From Spirochaetota bacterium (GTDB taxonomy: Bacteria > Spirochaetota > JAHITG01), in NCBI GenBank assembly GCA_018817865.1, contig JAHITG010000481.1:1-20389 (forward strand): a DNA stretch of 20,389 nucleotides, given 5' to 3'. Every line of letters begins with the position of its first letter. Position 1 is the first letter of the stretch. Shown one piece after another: positions 1 through 7,866 of the stretch. The notes beneath the pieces were generated by a model. That model had not been told where the DNA came from. It made no database searches and saw only the letters and a program-made list of their open reading frames with translations. The translations under genes were made by a program, and so were the position numbers.

Positions 1-389
1 GGAAAGCAGGGTGGGAATTCATTAAATGGTTCACATCCCCGGAAATTACCGCGTTATGGAGTAAAAAAACCTCATATATGCCCGTTAGAAAATCAGCTCT
101 TAAAACAAAGATACTTCAGGATGAATTCAGGAAAGATCCTGAACTACGATCATCCATTATGCAGCTGGAATATGCTTTTTTAGAACCTGCATTTGATTCC
201 TGGGCTTTTGGCAGGGAGTACTTAAGTGAAGCAATTGATAATGTGCTTATTGATACTGATATTGAATCGGCATATGATGAATTCAGTAATAAAAAGATAA
301 CTTTAGATCAATTTGAGAAGATCATCGAAGAGAGAGCATCTTTTCATTTAAATAAAGCAGCAAATAAAATGAAAAAGTGGATGTTATAA
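1..389 (+). CDS. ABC transporter extracellular solute-binding protein, C-terminal part (5' end outside window)
   Basis: The reading frame is open from base 3 to the stop at 387-389, giving the last 128 residues of a protein that begins before the window. The visible start of the frame, KAGWEFIKWFTSPE followed by LWSKKTSYMPVRKSAL, is the classic C-terminal signature of family 1 solute-binding proteins (UgpB/MalE-like): a helix of the type 'AWEFIKWLTSPE' and then 'tGYlPVRksa'. The later EYAFLEPAF segment and a helical tail rich in E, K and A also fit. Such proteins sit in the periplasm or are lipid-anchored and deliver a sugar, glycerol-phosphate or similar solute to an ABC importer; the ligand cannot be told from this fragment. 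The ATG at 78 is internal (within SYMPVRKS), not the start. The gene converges on queF with only 4 bases between the stop codons. No permease or ATPase is visible; these would lie upstream or elsewhere. Confidence 0.85.
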   Translation, partial: KAGWEFIKWFTSPEITALWSKKTSYMPVRKSALKTKILQDEFRKDPELRSSIMQLEYAFLEPAFDSWAFGREYLSEAIDNVLIDTDIESAYDEFSNKKITLDQFEKIIEERASFHLNKAANKMKKWML

Positions 390-393
390 AGGA

Positions 394-789
394 TTATTTG
401 CTTTCCCTGATAACTGTAGTGTTTATCCCGCCTCTGATATTATAGGTAAGTGTGATCTTTATCTTTTTTGGCTTTATTTTCTTCTTCACATCATCAAATA
501 TCCGGTTTATGACATGTTCCTGATATACACCTACACTTCTAAACGTATAAAGGTAGTATTTTAATGATTTCAGCTCCAGAATAAGCTTATCAGGAATATA
601 TTCGATCAGAATTGTTCCGAAATCAGGAAGTCCTGACCAGGGACAGACCGCACCGAATTCATTGGTTTCAAGTTTTATCATTATATCTTTTCCGGGATAT
701 TCATAATCAAAGGTGTCCAGTAATTCCGGTTTAACAGCTCCCAGATCATTTTTATCCCACCTTATTTTTTCTATTTTATCGTCACTCAT
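394..789 (-). CDS. queF: NADPH-dependent 7-cyano-7-deazaguanine reductase (QueF, short single-domain type)
   Basis: This 131-residue protein reduces preQ0 to preQ1 with NADPH in the cytoplasm, the step before insertion of the queuosine precursor into tRNA. The signature is clear: the nucleophilic cysteine in CPWSGLPDFGT (Cys49, with Asp56 matching the catalytic Asp of the Bacillus enzyme) and the QueF motif ELKSLKYYLYTFR around residues 72-84, which binds NADPH. Length fits the unimodular (Bacillus-type) enzyme rather than the roughly 280-residue bimodular E. coli form. It is the last gene of a leftward pheS-pheT-queF run, 29 bases after the pheT stop. The sequence before the ATG is A-rich with only a weak Shine-Dalgarno, so coupling to pheT may help expression. 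Both synthetase and QueF act on tRNA biology, which makes co-expression sensible. No other queuosine gene is in the window. Confidence 0.93.
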   Translation of the reverse strand: MSDDKIEKIRWDKNDLGAVKPELLDTFDYEYPGKDIMIKLETNEFGAVCPWSGLPDFGTILIEYIPDKLILELKSLKYYLYTFRSVGVYQEHVINRIFDDVKKKIKPKKIKITLTYNIRGGINTTVIRESK

Positions 790-818
790 ATCTTTTTTAT
801 AAAATTTATATTATGTGT

Positions 819-2498
819 TTACTTCTGCAGATCATTTACAAATATCTCTATTATAGAACAGGGCATATTGATATCCCAATTTTCCAATATATTCGGGTCC
901 ATTTCACCAAAGTATCCCAGACACTGGCCATTAAACATAATTTCTGCACTCCGGCCTTTTATAAGGGACTTATACACAGCTGGTTTTAGAGTAAATTGAT
1001 CGATCCCGGCATAATACATGATATTGTCCACATAACTTCTCATCTCAGAAAAATTTGTCTTTGGGTGTGCACTTAAAAAACCGATATTCATGCTTGTTTT
1101 GTGCCCATCAGTTCCATTTTTATCTATTTTTCCCACATCTCCGATCTCAAAGATCTTATGCGGATAAACACTTTTTGCACTTGTAGCCTCCATCTCAAGA
1201 AGACCGGGAATAATACTGTTACGAAGAATATTATAGGATTCTGTCATTGGATTTGCGATCTGAAGGCCCTCTTTTTTTTCCAGATCCATCTTTTTATAGA
1301 CATTTTCAGTAGAAGTAAGGATATTGGATAAAACTTCCTGAAATCCCATACCAACAGCCCAATCCCTGAGTTTATCGGAAAATTGTTCTTTTAAGGAAAG
1401 ATGTCCGATGGTCATTTCAGAGGGCAATTTTACCTGGAAATTATTATATCCATTCCCAATCACATAGTCTTCTACAATATCTACCATATGCATAATGTCA
1501 TTTCTGTAACCGGGTATGGAGAGCTCCAACTGTTCTTTTTCTATCTTGATATTAAAATAGCCCATTTTATTGAGATTTTTTTTAATATCTTCTGGTTTTG
1601 GTTTAAATCCCACAAGGTTATCGAATTCCCCTATATTAACTTTAATGGAATTATTAAAATCATAAGGTACGATAAATGATCTTTTATAATCTGTATCATA
1701 GGGATACTCGACCTCTACGGGCATGATCTTACAGCCTCTGTCCACCAGGTCGTAAGCAAAGATATTAGCTACCAGGAGAAGGTTAGTCAGATTTGTACCG
1801 GTAAGCTCAATAAAGATATCTTTATCTTTAGTCTCTACCTCTCCGATATACCTGCTGTTTATAACCGGAGGTAAAGAGAGTACATTATCATTTGAGTCAA
1901 AGATGAGAGGGTATTCTTTATGATCTTTAATAATAGAGCCATACTCAATACCTTTTGGATGTTTTATCAAGATCTCTTTAAGATTCAGTTCTTTCTCTTC
2001 ACCTAAAGGGATGAATTTTTTAGATTCCGGCTTTATTGCTTTATAATGGATCGGGAATTTTATCCTGTCCAGTTTATAGATCCCGATAGCAATATCAGCA
2101 CGTTTTTTACCGAAATTTTGAGCAAATTTCTCCTGATTCTGGATAAGCTCAAGCAGAAGGTCCTCATCTATTTTTATCTCTTTAACGCCAAAACCAACAA
2201 TAAAGGGCCTGATATTTTTGATATTTTTATCGACAATGATCTTATGATCACTTTTTTTATGAAAAAAGGAGTAAGAATACTTTTTAAGGTTCAAATATTG
2301 ATTGATCTGTCTTGCAATACCGGCTGATGTCCAAAGATCAGGCCTGTTGGTATCATTCAGCTCGATCTTATACATATCATCAGTAATATCATCCAGTTCA
2401 GCTTTAGCACATTCCAGGTGTTTCTCCAGTTCATCATCATTAAACGACTTCTCTAATAAACGGTTCAGATCCTTTTTCTTAACTTCTATTTTAGGCAT
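819..2498 (-). CDS. pheT: Phenylalanine--tRNA ligase beta subunit, archaeal/eukaryotic-type
   Basis: Beta subunit of the heterotetrameric synthetase that charges tRNA-Phe. With the start used here the protein is 559 residues, close to the archaeal/spirochaetal short form and far below the roughly 800 residues of the usual bacterial PheT; the N-terminal tRNA-binding (EMAP/OB) and C-terminal anticodon-binding domains of the bacterial form are absent. The opening MPKIEVKKKDLNRLL and the NDTNRPDLWTSAGIARQI stretch (about residues 46-63) are typical of the archaeal family; the B5-like and catalytic-like core modules follow. The frame is open back to 2564, but the Met at 2498 is preferred: it gives the family N-terminus, lies one base after the pheS stop (2500-2502), and has AAGGATGG about 10 bases upstream inside the pheS 3' end. 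The tight junction implies translational coupling with pheS, matching the 1:1 subunit need. Confidence 0.93.
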   Translation of the reverse strand: MPKIEVKKKDLNRLLEKSFNDDELEKHLECAKAELDDITDDMYKIELNDTNRPDLWTSAGIARQINQYLNLKKYSYSFFHKKSDHKIIVDKNIKNIRPFIVGFGVKEIKIDEDLLLELIQNQEKFAQNFGKKRADIAIGIYKLDRIKFPIHYKAIKPESKKFIPLGEEKELNLKEILIKHPKGIEYGSIIKDHKEYPLIFDSNDNVLSLPPVINSRYIGEVETKDKDIFIELTGTNLTNLLLVANIFAYDLVDRGCKIMPVEVEYPYDTDYKRSFIVPYDFNNSIKVNIGEFDNLVGFKPKPEDIKKNLNKMGYFNIKIEKEQLELSIPGYRNDIMHMVDIVEDYVIGNGYNNFQVKLPSEMTIGHLSLKEQFSDKLRDWAVGMGFQEVLSNILTSTENVYKKMDLEKKEGLQIANPMTESYNILRNSIIPGLLEMEATSAKSVYPHKIFEIGDVGKIDKNGTDGHKTSMNIGFLSAHPKTNFSEMRSYVDNIMYYAGIDQFTLKPAVYKSLIKGRSAEIMFNGQCLGYFGEMDPNILENWDINMPCSIIEIFVNDLQK

Positions 2499-2499
2499 A

Positions 2500-4044
2500 T
2501 TATTGTACCATCCTTGTTTTCCGGAGGAGATCAAGGTCACGGGTAAAGAGGTTACGTATATCATTGATCCCCAGAACCATCATGGCCATACGGTCTATTC
2601 CAAGGCCCCAGGCAATGACCGGAACATCGATCCCTAAAGGAAGGGTCACTTCCGGCCGGAAGATACCGGCTCCTCCCAGTTCAAACCAGCCCAATTTCGG
2701 ATGTTTGATATGGACCTCAACAGATGGCTCTGTAAAGGGAAAATATCCCGGTACATACTTGATCTCTTTTGCCATAGCTATCTCTTCTGCAAAGATCTTT
2801 AATAATCCAAGAAGAGTAGGGAAATCAGCTGTTTTACTTAAAACAATACCTTCTACCTGGAAAAAATCCGCCAGATGGGTTGCATCCACTTTATCATAAC
2901 GAAAACATCGGGCAATTCCGAAGTATTTCCCGGGGATCTGAGGTTTTTCTGTCAATTGTCTGGCAGAAAGTACAGTGCCTTGACTCCTCAGGATCAATTG
3001 TTTGGCTTTTTCTTTATCAAATTTATAGCCCCATCCCTTTGAACCTGTCTTTCCGCCGGTCTGATGTGTTTCGGCAACATTACTGAAATAAGGCTCTTTA
3101 ATTGATTTTGCATATTGAGGCTCTTCGATCATATAGATATCATGAATGTCCCTGGCCGGGTGTGTCTGGGGCATATACAGGGCATCCATATTCCAGAACT
3201 CAGTCTCCACCAGAGATCCCTGCATTTCTTTAAAGCCCAAACTGACAAATTTATACTTTAAAAGATCCAAAAATTCCCTATAAGGGTGCTTTCTGCCGAT
3301 CAGAATATGGGGAGCGGGAAGATTGATGTTGTATTCCCTGAATATCCTGTTCTTCCAGGCTTTCTCTTTCAGCATCTCCGGGGTGATCTGGGATATCTCA
3401 TCACCGGTCAGGTTTTCTTTCTCCAGGACCTCTTTCAGGTCAAGACCCTCTTTTAATGCTCTATATGTATATGTTTTGATCTCTTTTATCTTAAAAAAAG
3501 ATCTATGTAGGGGGATATTGAAGGCTGTCTGGGTTGTTTCACGTTCTTCTTTTTCTAATTGATCCTCAAATATCTCCTGTTTTTCTTCAAATTTAATCAA
3601 TACGGAAGTAAGGCTGTCATAATAAGCTGCATTAAAATTATTAGAAATCTTCCAGTCCCCGGATTCCTGAATTATTTCATTATTCTTTTTTAAATATCCG
3701 AATGCAGACCCGATATCCTGCTTTTCATAATCCAGGTTATTCATCAGGTCATTCGGATTGGCTTTTGGATTTTTTTGTATGTGATTACTGATAGCCGGCT
3801 CAATCAGGCCTTTTTGTTTGTATTCATGTCCTTTATCTGTAAATACATATTTTATTTTGATCTCTTCTTTCTCTTTTTTGATCAGGTTTTTTGCCTCCAG
3901 CCAGTTGATCCCGCTGCGGGTCTGTGATTCATTCAATCCTGTTTTACCGCTGATATCATTAATGCTGAAGGGCTTATTATCCAGAAGAAGAATAATTTTT
4001 ATCTCAAACGGGTGCAGTGTTTTGATCATCTCTGCTGTACTCAT
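2500..4044 (-). CDS. pheS: Phenylalanine--tRNA ligase alpha subunit, archaeal/eukaryotic-type
   Basis: Catalytic alpha subunit (514 residues) of class II PheRS. The first 120 or so residues form winged-helix DNA/tRNA-binding-like modules (ILLLDNKPFSINDISGKTGL, then YVFTDKGHEY), characteristic of archaeal and eukaryotic PheS and missing from standard bacterial PheS (about 330-350 residues). The catalytic core shows HPARDIHDIYMIEEP, the class II motif 2 region RCFRYDKVDATHLADFFQ with VEG after it, and motif 3 in GLGIDRMAMMVLGI near the C-terminus. The start at 4044 has a good Shine-Dalgarno (AAGGAG on the minus strand, about 4050-4055). It heads the leftward operon pheS-pheT-queF. Among bacteria this synthetase type is best known in spirochaetes such as Borrelia and Treponema, where it is thought to have been acquired from an archaeal lineage; that is the main taxonomic hint here. 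Confidence 0.95.
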   Translation of the reverse strand: MSTAEMIKTLHPFEIKIILLLDNKPFSINDISGKTGLNESQTRSGINWLEAKNLIKKEKEEIKIKYVFTDKGHEYKQKGLIEPAISNHIQKNPKANPNDLMNNLDYEKQDIGSAFGYLKKNNEIIQESGDWKISNNFNAAYYDSLTSVLIKFEEKQEIFEDQLEKEERETTQTAFNIPLHRSFFKIKEIKTYTYRALKEGLDLKEVLEKENLTGDEISQITPEMLKEKAWKNRIFREYNINLPAPHILIGRKHPYREFLDLLKYKFVSLGFKEMQGSLVETEFWNMDALYMPQTHPARDIHDIYMIEEPQYAKSIKEPYFSNVAETHQTGGKTGSKGWGYKFDKEKAKQLILRSQGTVLSARQLTEKPQIPGKYFGIARCFRYDKVDATHLADFFQVEGIVLSKTADFPTLLGLLKIFAEEIAMAKEIKYVPGYFPFTEPSVEVHIKHPKLGWFELGGAGIFRPEVTLPLGIDVPVIAWGLGIDRMAMMVLGINDIRNLFTRDLDLLRKTRMVQ

Positions 4045-4088
4045 TCATGCTCCTTTTTATACGGTTTAGATGAATATTTAATTGAATA

Positions 4089-4117
4089 ATTATACGAATA
4101 TAGCTAAAAAATCAATT
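4089..4117 (-). promoter_or_regulatory. Candidate sigma-70-type promoter for pheS-pheT-queF
   Basis: On the minus strand a perfect TATAAT lies at 4094-4089, about 45 bases before the pheS start codon. A weak -35 (AATTGA at 4117-4112, 17-base spacer; or TTGATT with a 15-base spacer) precedes it. This would give a 5' leader of roughly 35-40 bases ending in the AAGGAG ribosome site. A perfect TTGACA also occurs on the minus strand at 4141-4136, but it is 41 bases from this TATAAT and has only poor -10 matches at normal spacing. Confidence 0.45.
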
Positions 4118-4246
4118 AAATTAAAATAAATGTTTTGTCAAGTTATTTTTAGGTTGAAATTAAGAAGATTTTAATAATAAAAAAATTCTACTGTTTTTAT
4201 GTGAGATAGATGTAAAGTTGGTCTGTGGATATGAAAATTGTTTTTT

Positions 4247-4252
4247 TATAAT
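4247..4252 (+). promoter_or_regulatory. Candidate -10 element upstream of the small ORF at 4278
   Basis: A perfect TATAAT lies in a very AT-rich stretch 25 bases before the ATG at 4278. No convincing -35 is seen at 16-18 bases (TGTGGA at 4224-4229 is poor), and in DNA this AT-rich such hexamers arise by chance. Orientation and distance fit transcription of the small ORF and the DUF362 gene downstream. Confidence 0.25.
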
Positions 4253-4277
4253 ATATTAAATATAAATCGGAAAAAAG

Positions 4278-4394
4278 ATGTCTTATCCTTATACATTTAA
4301 TGAACATAGCTTTCAATGTAATCCTTACCAAAAAGATTTCGGGAAGAGCATAAGTAAGGAAAAATGGGAACTTGAGACGTCCGGGATATTATAA
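4278..4394 (+). CDS. Candidate small protein, 38 residues, function unknown
   Basis: An ATG-to-TAA frame of 38 codons lies in the 410-base gap between pheS and the DUF362 gene. The protein starts MSYPYTFNEH, has one Cys (residue 14) and ends KEKWELETSGIL; it is polar, with no membrane segment or signal peptide. The block 4278-4394 is clearly less AT-rich than the flanking DNA, which is the main hint that it is coding. A purine run (GGAAAAAAG) precedes the ATG but is not a clear Shine-Dalgarno. It ends 60 bases before the DUF362 start, same strand. I do not recognise the family. It could be a true small protein, the remnant of a longer gene, or a chance frame. Confidence 0.35.
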   Translation: MSYPYTFNEHSFQCNPYQKDFGKSISKEKWELETSGIL

Positions 4395-4454
4395 AAAATA
4401 ATGACATATGTGCAAACCTGTTGACTTCATATTGCATTATACTATTTTCAAACC

Positions 4455-5567
4455 ATGAAAAAGGCAAAAGTATATTTAATGGATCTTTATACTCAACCGG
4501 GGTTGAGCCTCTTAAAAAAATTAAAAAACTTGCTTGTCCGGTCCGGAATAAATGATATCTTTAATGAGAAAGAGATAATAGGGATTAAGCTTCATTTCGG
4601 AGAAGATGGTAATTTAGGCTATTTGCGGCCGGATTATACAAAAGTGATCGTTGATCTTTTAAAAGAGAAGAAGTGTTCTCCTTTTCTTACGGATTCAGGG
4701 ACATTATACCATGGAAGACGTTCTAATGCAGTGGAACATTTGCAGATAGCTTCAGAGCACGGGTATAACTTCCTCAGCACAGGAGCTCCGGTCGTGATCT
4801 CGGATGGACTGATCGGAATGGACTTTAAAGAGATCGAGGTTAATTTAAAACATTTTAAAAAGATAAAGATCGCCAACGGGATCTATCATTCTGATGGACT
4901 AATTGTATTTTCTCATTTTAAAGGCCACAGTGGTACAGGATTTGGGGGTGCTTTTAAGAACCTTGGGATGGGTGCAGCACCGCGTCCCGGAAAACTGGAG
5001 CAGCATTCGGATACAGTCCCATTTATCAAACAGGATCTATGCACATCGTGCGGTATATGCCTTAAATACTGTTCTGTTAATGCGATCTCTTACAATGAAC
5101 AGAAAAAAGCCGTTATAAATACGGATCAGTGCATCGGATGTGGTGAATGCTTAGCTGTTTGCCGTTGGGGGGCTGTTAAGAATAAATATGATACCGCAGG
5201 AGAGATATTGATCGAAAAGATAGCAGAGTATACCTACGGGATGTGGAAGGAAAAAAAAGAGAAGATGCTCTTTGTAAATGCCCTCATTGACATCCATCCG
5301 GATTGCGACTGCTGGGATTACAATGATGTACCACTAGTGGAGGATGTTGGATTTATAGCTTCAATTGATCCCGTAGCCATTGATCAGGCATCCTATGACC
5401 TGGTTCAGAAGGCCGGAAAGATCTCTTCCAGTGCTTATTTTGATAAAATTAAAGATCAGGATTCCATATTTGCAGGAATGACACCGGAGGTAGACGGTAC
5501 CTACCTTCTGAAATATGCAGAAAAATTGAATATGGGCAGTAGAAACTATGAGATCATTAAAGTTTAA
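4455..5567 (+). CDS. DUF362 domain protein with 2[4Fe-4S] ferredoxin domain
   Basis: A 370-residue cytoplasmic protein. The DUF362 domain covers most of the chain (start KVYLMDLYTQPG, then GIKLHFGEDGNLGYLRPDY, SHFKGHSGTGFGGAFKNLGMG, and the C-terminal SIDPVAIDQASYDLV). A bacterial-type ferredoxin module is inserted at about residues 190-245, with cysteines 196, 199, 202, 206 (CTSCGICLKYC) and 226, 229, 232, 236 (CIGCGECLAVC), enough for two [4Fe-4S] clusters. This architecture is common in anaerobes; its reaction is not established, so only an iron-sulfur redox role is inferred. The start at 4455 keeps the family-typical KVYF/KVYL N-terminus, but no Shine-Dalgarno precedes it. The 3' end overlaps the patatin gene by 20 bases, implying co-transcription. 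Confidence 0.88.
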   Translation: MKKAKVYLMDLYTQPGLSLLKKLKNLLVRSGINDIFNEKEIIGIKLHFGEDGNLGYLRPDYTKVIVDLLKEKKCSPFLTDSGTLYHGRRSNAVEHLQIASEHGYNFLSTGAPVVISDGLIGMDFKEIEVNLKHFKKIKIANGIYHSDGLIVFSHFKGHSGTGFGGAFKNLGMGAAPRPGKLEQHSDTVPFIKQDLCTSCGICLKYCSVNAISYNEQKKAVINTDQCIGCGECLAVCRWGAVKNKYDTAGEILIEKIAEYTYGMWKEKKEKMLFVNALIDIHPDCDCWDYNDVPLVEDVGFIASIDPVAIDQASYDLVQKAGKISSSAYFDKIKDQDSIFAGMTPEVDGTYLLKYAEKLNMGSRNYEIIKV

Positions 5568-6489
5568 TATTCGGAATTTCTTCCGTAAATATATTATTCG
5601 TAAACAGAAGATCGGACTTGCACTGGGAAGCGGTGGGGCAAAAGGAATTTCCCATATAGGAGTACTGGAAGTCCTTGAAAAGAATCAGCTGGTACCGGAT
5701 GAGATAAGCGGATGCAGTATCGGAGCGATCATCGGCGCTTTATATGCATCCGGTGTTTCTCTTCGTACGATCAAACAGATCGCATTAAAGATCAATTTTA
5801 TCTCATCTATAGAATTATTTGATCTTACTTTTCCAAAGGATGGCGGCATTGTGAAAGGGCATATTGTGGAGGATTTTCTGAATTCGATCCTGCCGGTAAA
5901 AAGATTTGAAGAATTGAAGATCCCGTTTACCTGTGTTGCTACGGATCTTATTAAAGGAAAACAGGTTGTTTTTAAGAAAGGAGAGCTGATCCCTGCTATC
6001 CGTGCCAGTATCTCTATCCCGGGATTTTTTATTCCATACCAGTATAATGATGATCTTCTTATTGACGGAAGCGTGCTTAATCCTGTTCCCGTTGACCTCT
6101 TAACGGATTCGGATTACAGGATCGCAGTTGTATTGGATGAATATACCCTGCTTAAAGAGATACTGAAAAAGAAAGTTTACTTTGAGACAAAGATCAACAA
6201 ACTGTTAAAAGAGTCTATTTTTCCAAAATTAAGATCGCTCCCGATCGGTAAAAGCAAAAGGATTCATAAAAAAGCCGGAACCATCGATATTTTATCCGCC
6301 ACATTCGATCTGATCAATCAGGAGCTTTTACATTTTGATCTGAATGAACTTGAGGCAGATCTCATTATAAAACCGGATGTAAAAAGTATCCCCACTTTAG
6401 CCTTTTATATGGGAAGAAAAAGCTACAGGGAAGGTGTAAAAGCCGCAAAAAGTGTAGTCTCACTTATTAAAAATAAAATAACAAAATAA
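5548..6489 (+). CDS. Patatin-like phospholipase (RssA/YchK-type)
   Basis: A 313-residue serine hydrolase of the patatin family, expected to cleave acyl esters of phospholipids or related lipids with a Ser-Asp dyad. Visible: the oxyanion glycine motif LGSGGAKG (residues 26-33), the nucleophile elbow GCSIG (Ser57) and the DGS motif (Asp173) in LLIDGSVLNPVPVDLL. The short basic N-terminus before the motif (NIRNFFRKYIIRKQK) could help membrane association; there is no signal peptide, so a cytoplasmic or inner-leaflet location is likely. It overlaps the DUF362 gene by 20 bases and lacks a strong ribosome site, suggesting translational coupling. The substrate is unknown, and a lipid-remodelling role is family-level inference. 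Confidence 0.88.
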   Translation: MRSLKFNIRNFFRKYIIRKQKIGLALGSGGAKGISHIGVLEVLEKNQLVPDEISGCSIGAIIGALYASGVSLRTIKQIALKINFISSIELFDLTFPKDGGIVKGHIVEDFLNSILPVKRFEELKIPFTCVATDLIKGKQVVFKKGELIPAIRASISIPGFFIPYQYNDDLLIDGSVLNPVPVDLLTDSDYRIAVVLDEYTLLKEILKKKVYFETKINKLLKESIFPKLRSLPIGKSKRIHKKAGTIDILSATFDLINQELLHFDLNELEADLIIKPDVKSIPTLAFYMGRKSYREGVKAAKSVVSLIKNKITK

Positions 6490-6537
6490 TCTTTTTTACT
6501 TCTGCTTCTGTTAATCTATAAAAAATAAAAAACAAAA

Positions 6538-6543
6538 TATAAT
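6538..6543 (+). promoter_or_regulatory. Candidate -10 element for the murA-flagellar operon
   Basis: A perfect TATAAT lies 52 bases before the murA ATG in the 105-base gap after the patatin gene. The -35 at normal spacing is poor (TCTATA at 6515-6520). A small inverted repeat, ATAACT (6563-6568) and AGTTAT (6574-6579), lies between it and the AAAAGGAA ribosome site. The AT-rich context makes this a weak call. Confidence 0.3.
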
Positions 6544-6594
6544 CATTTTTTTTATTGTCCCGATAACTATATCAGTTATTAAAAGGAACATGAA

Positions 6595-7854
6595 ATGTAT
6601 AAGTACTTAATCAATGGTCAAAAAGAATTAAAGGGTGAAGTCCTGATAAGCGGATCAAAGAATGCTGCTCTTCCCCTTCTGGCAGCGTCGCTGCTTACCA
6701 GCGGTAAAACAATGCTGCGCAATGTCCCTGAATTGAAAGATATCAAGACCATGCTGGAAGTACTGAAGTTTCTTGGAGTAAAGTATTTATTTGAAAAAAA
6801 TAACCTGGAACTTGATACAACTAAATTAACGACGCATAAGGCTCCTTATGACCTTGTGAAGACCATGCGTGCTTCTATCTATGTACTGGGCCCGCTTTTA
6901 GCGCGGCTTGGAAAGGCCATGGTCTCCTTACCCGGTGGTTGCGCTATCGGCCCCAGGCCCGTTAATCTGCATATCGATGCCATGGAGAAACTGGGAGCAA
7001 CGATTAAAATAGAAGACGGATTTATTCATGCTACGACAAAAGGATTGAAAGGAACAGAGATCACATTTCCAAAGATCAGCGTTGGCGCAACTGCTAATAT
7101 TCTAATGGGAGCTGTTCTAGCAAAAGGAACCACTGTAATTAAGAATGCAGCTTTAGAACCGGAAGTGGAAGAATTAATAAATTTTTTAATAAAGATGGGA
7201 GCTCGAATAGAGGGGAAGAATACTGACACATTAACTATTCAGGGTATACAAAAATTAAAACCGGTTCAATATACGGTCATTCCAGACAGGATCGAGTCCG
7301 GCACTTACTTAATGGCAGGAGTAATTTCAGAGAGTCCAATAACAATAAAGAATATGAATGTCGATCATATCCGGTCATTGATAAGGATTTTGGAAGAGAT
7401 CGGAGTTCAATTGGAAGTAAGCAATAATAGTGTAAAAATTAAAAAAATTTCAAATCTAAAGGGTGTTTATTTAAAGACACTTCCATACCCCGGATTTCCC
7501 ACAGATCTTCATCCTTTATTAACACCTCTATTAACAAAGATTAAAGGTATCAGCGTGATCAATGAGACTATTTTTGAAAATCGTTTCGCTTATATTCCGG
7601 AATTGATCCGGATGGGAGCTGAAATTGAAATAGATGATCACATGGTCATTATTAAGGGCGGATCAAGACTTAATGGAACCAAGGTAATGGCATCAGATTT
7701 GAGGGGGGGAGCAGCTCTGGTTCTGGCTGGTCTGATAGCAAAAAATGAGACAATTGTAGACAGAATATATCATATTGACCGCGGATATGAGAATATGGAA
7801 GATAAATTACAGAAATTAGGGGCTGATATTAAGAGGATAAAGTCTGATCAGTAA
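6595..7854 (+). CDS. murA: UDP-N-acetylglucosamine 1-carboxyvinyltransferase (MurA)
   Basis: Catalyses the first committed step of peptidoglycan synthesis in the cytoplasm: transfer of enolpyruvate from PEP to UDP-GlcNAc. At 419 residues it has standard length. Seen: Lys22-Asn23 in SGSKNAALPLLAASLL (the same numbers as in E. coli), the active-site loop PGGCAIGPRPVNLH with catalytic Cys116 (the Cys form targeted by fosfomycin), and the C-terminal DLRGGAALVLAGLIA. Both halves of the inside-out alpha/beta barrel are complete. The start at 6595 has AAAAGGAA just upstream. The gene ends 12 bases before flgF, with the flgF Shine-Dalgarno (AAGGAGGT) beginning inside the murA stop region, so murA appears to head, or read into, the flagellar rod operon. 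Confidence 0.97.
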   Translation: MYKYLINGQKELKGEVLISGSKNAALPLLAASLLTSGKTMLRNVPELKDIKTMLEVLKFLGVKYLFEKNNLELDTTKLTTHKAPYDLVKTMRASIYVLGPLLARLGKAMVSLPGGCAIGPRPVNLHIDAMEKLGATIKIEDGFIHATTKGLKGTEITFPKISVGATANILMGAVLAKGTTVIKNAALEPEVEELINFLIKMGARIEGKNTDTLTIQGIQKLKPVQYTVIPDRIESGTYLMAGVISESPITIKNMNVDHIRSLIRILEEIGVQLEVSNNSVKIKKISNLKGVYLKTLPYPGFPTDLHPLLTPLLTKIKGISVINETIFENRFAYIPELIRMGAEIEIDDHMVIIKGGSRLNGTKVMASDLRGGAALVLAGLIAKNETIVDRIYHIDRGYENMEDKLQKLGADIKRIKSDQ

Positions 7855-7866
7855 GGAGGTATTATA

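Noticed and set aside
78..389. Stand-alone 103-residue ORF starting at 78
   Set aside because: The same frame is open to the left edge and the upstream residues match the C-terminus of solute-binding proteins, so the ATG at 78 is internal.
2499..2564. Longer pheT starting at 2564
   Set aside because: The 22 extra residues overlap the pheS coding end and do not resemble the PheT N-terminus; the Met at 2498 does, and has a ribosome site.
1101..3562. Several plus-strand ORFs opposite pheT and pheS
   Set aside because: They are antisense shadows of strongly supported genes, with no ribosome sites and low-complexity hydrophobic composition.
4421..4443. TTGACT...TATACT as a promoter for the DUF362 gene
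   Set aside because: The spacer is only 11 bases and the start would fall about 5 bases before the ATG; not a normal sigma-70 arrangement.
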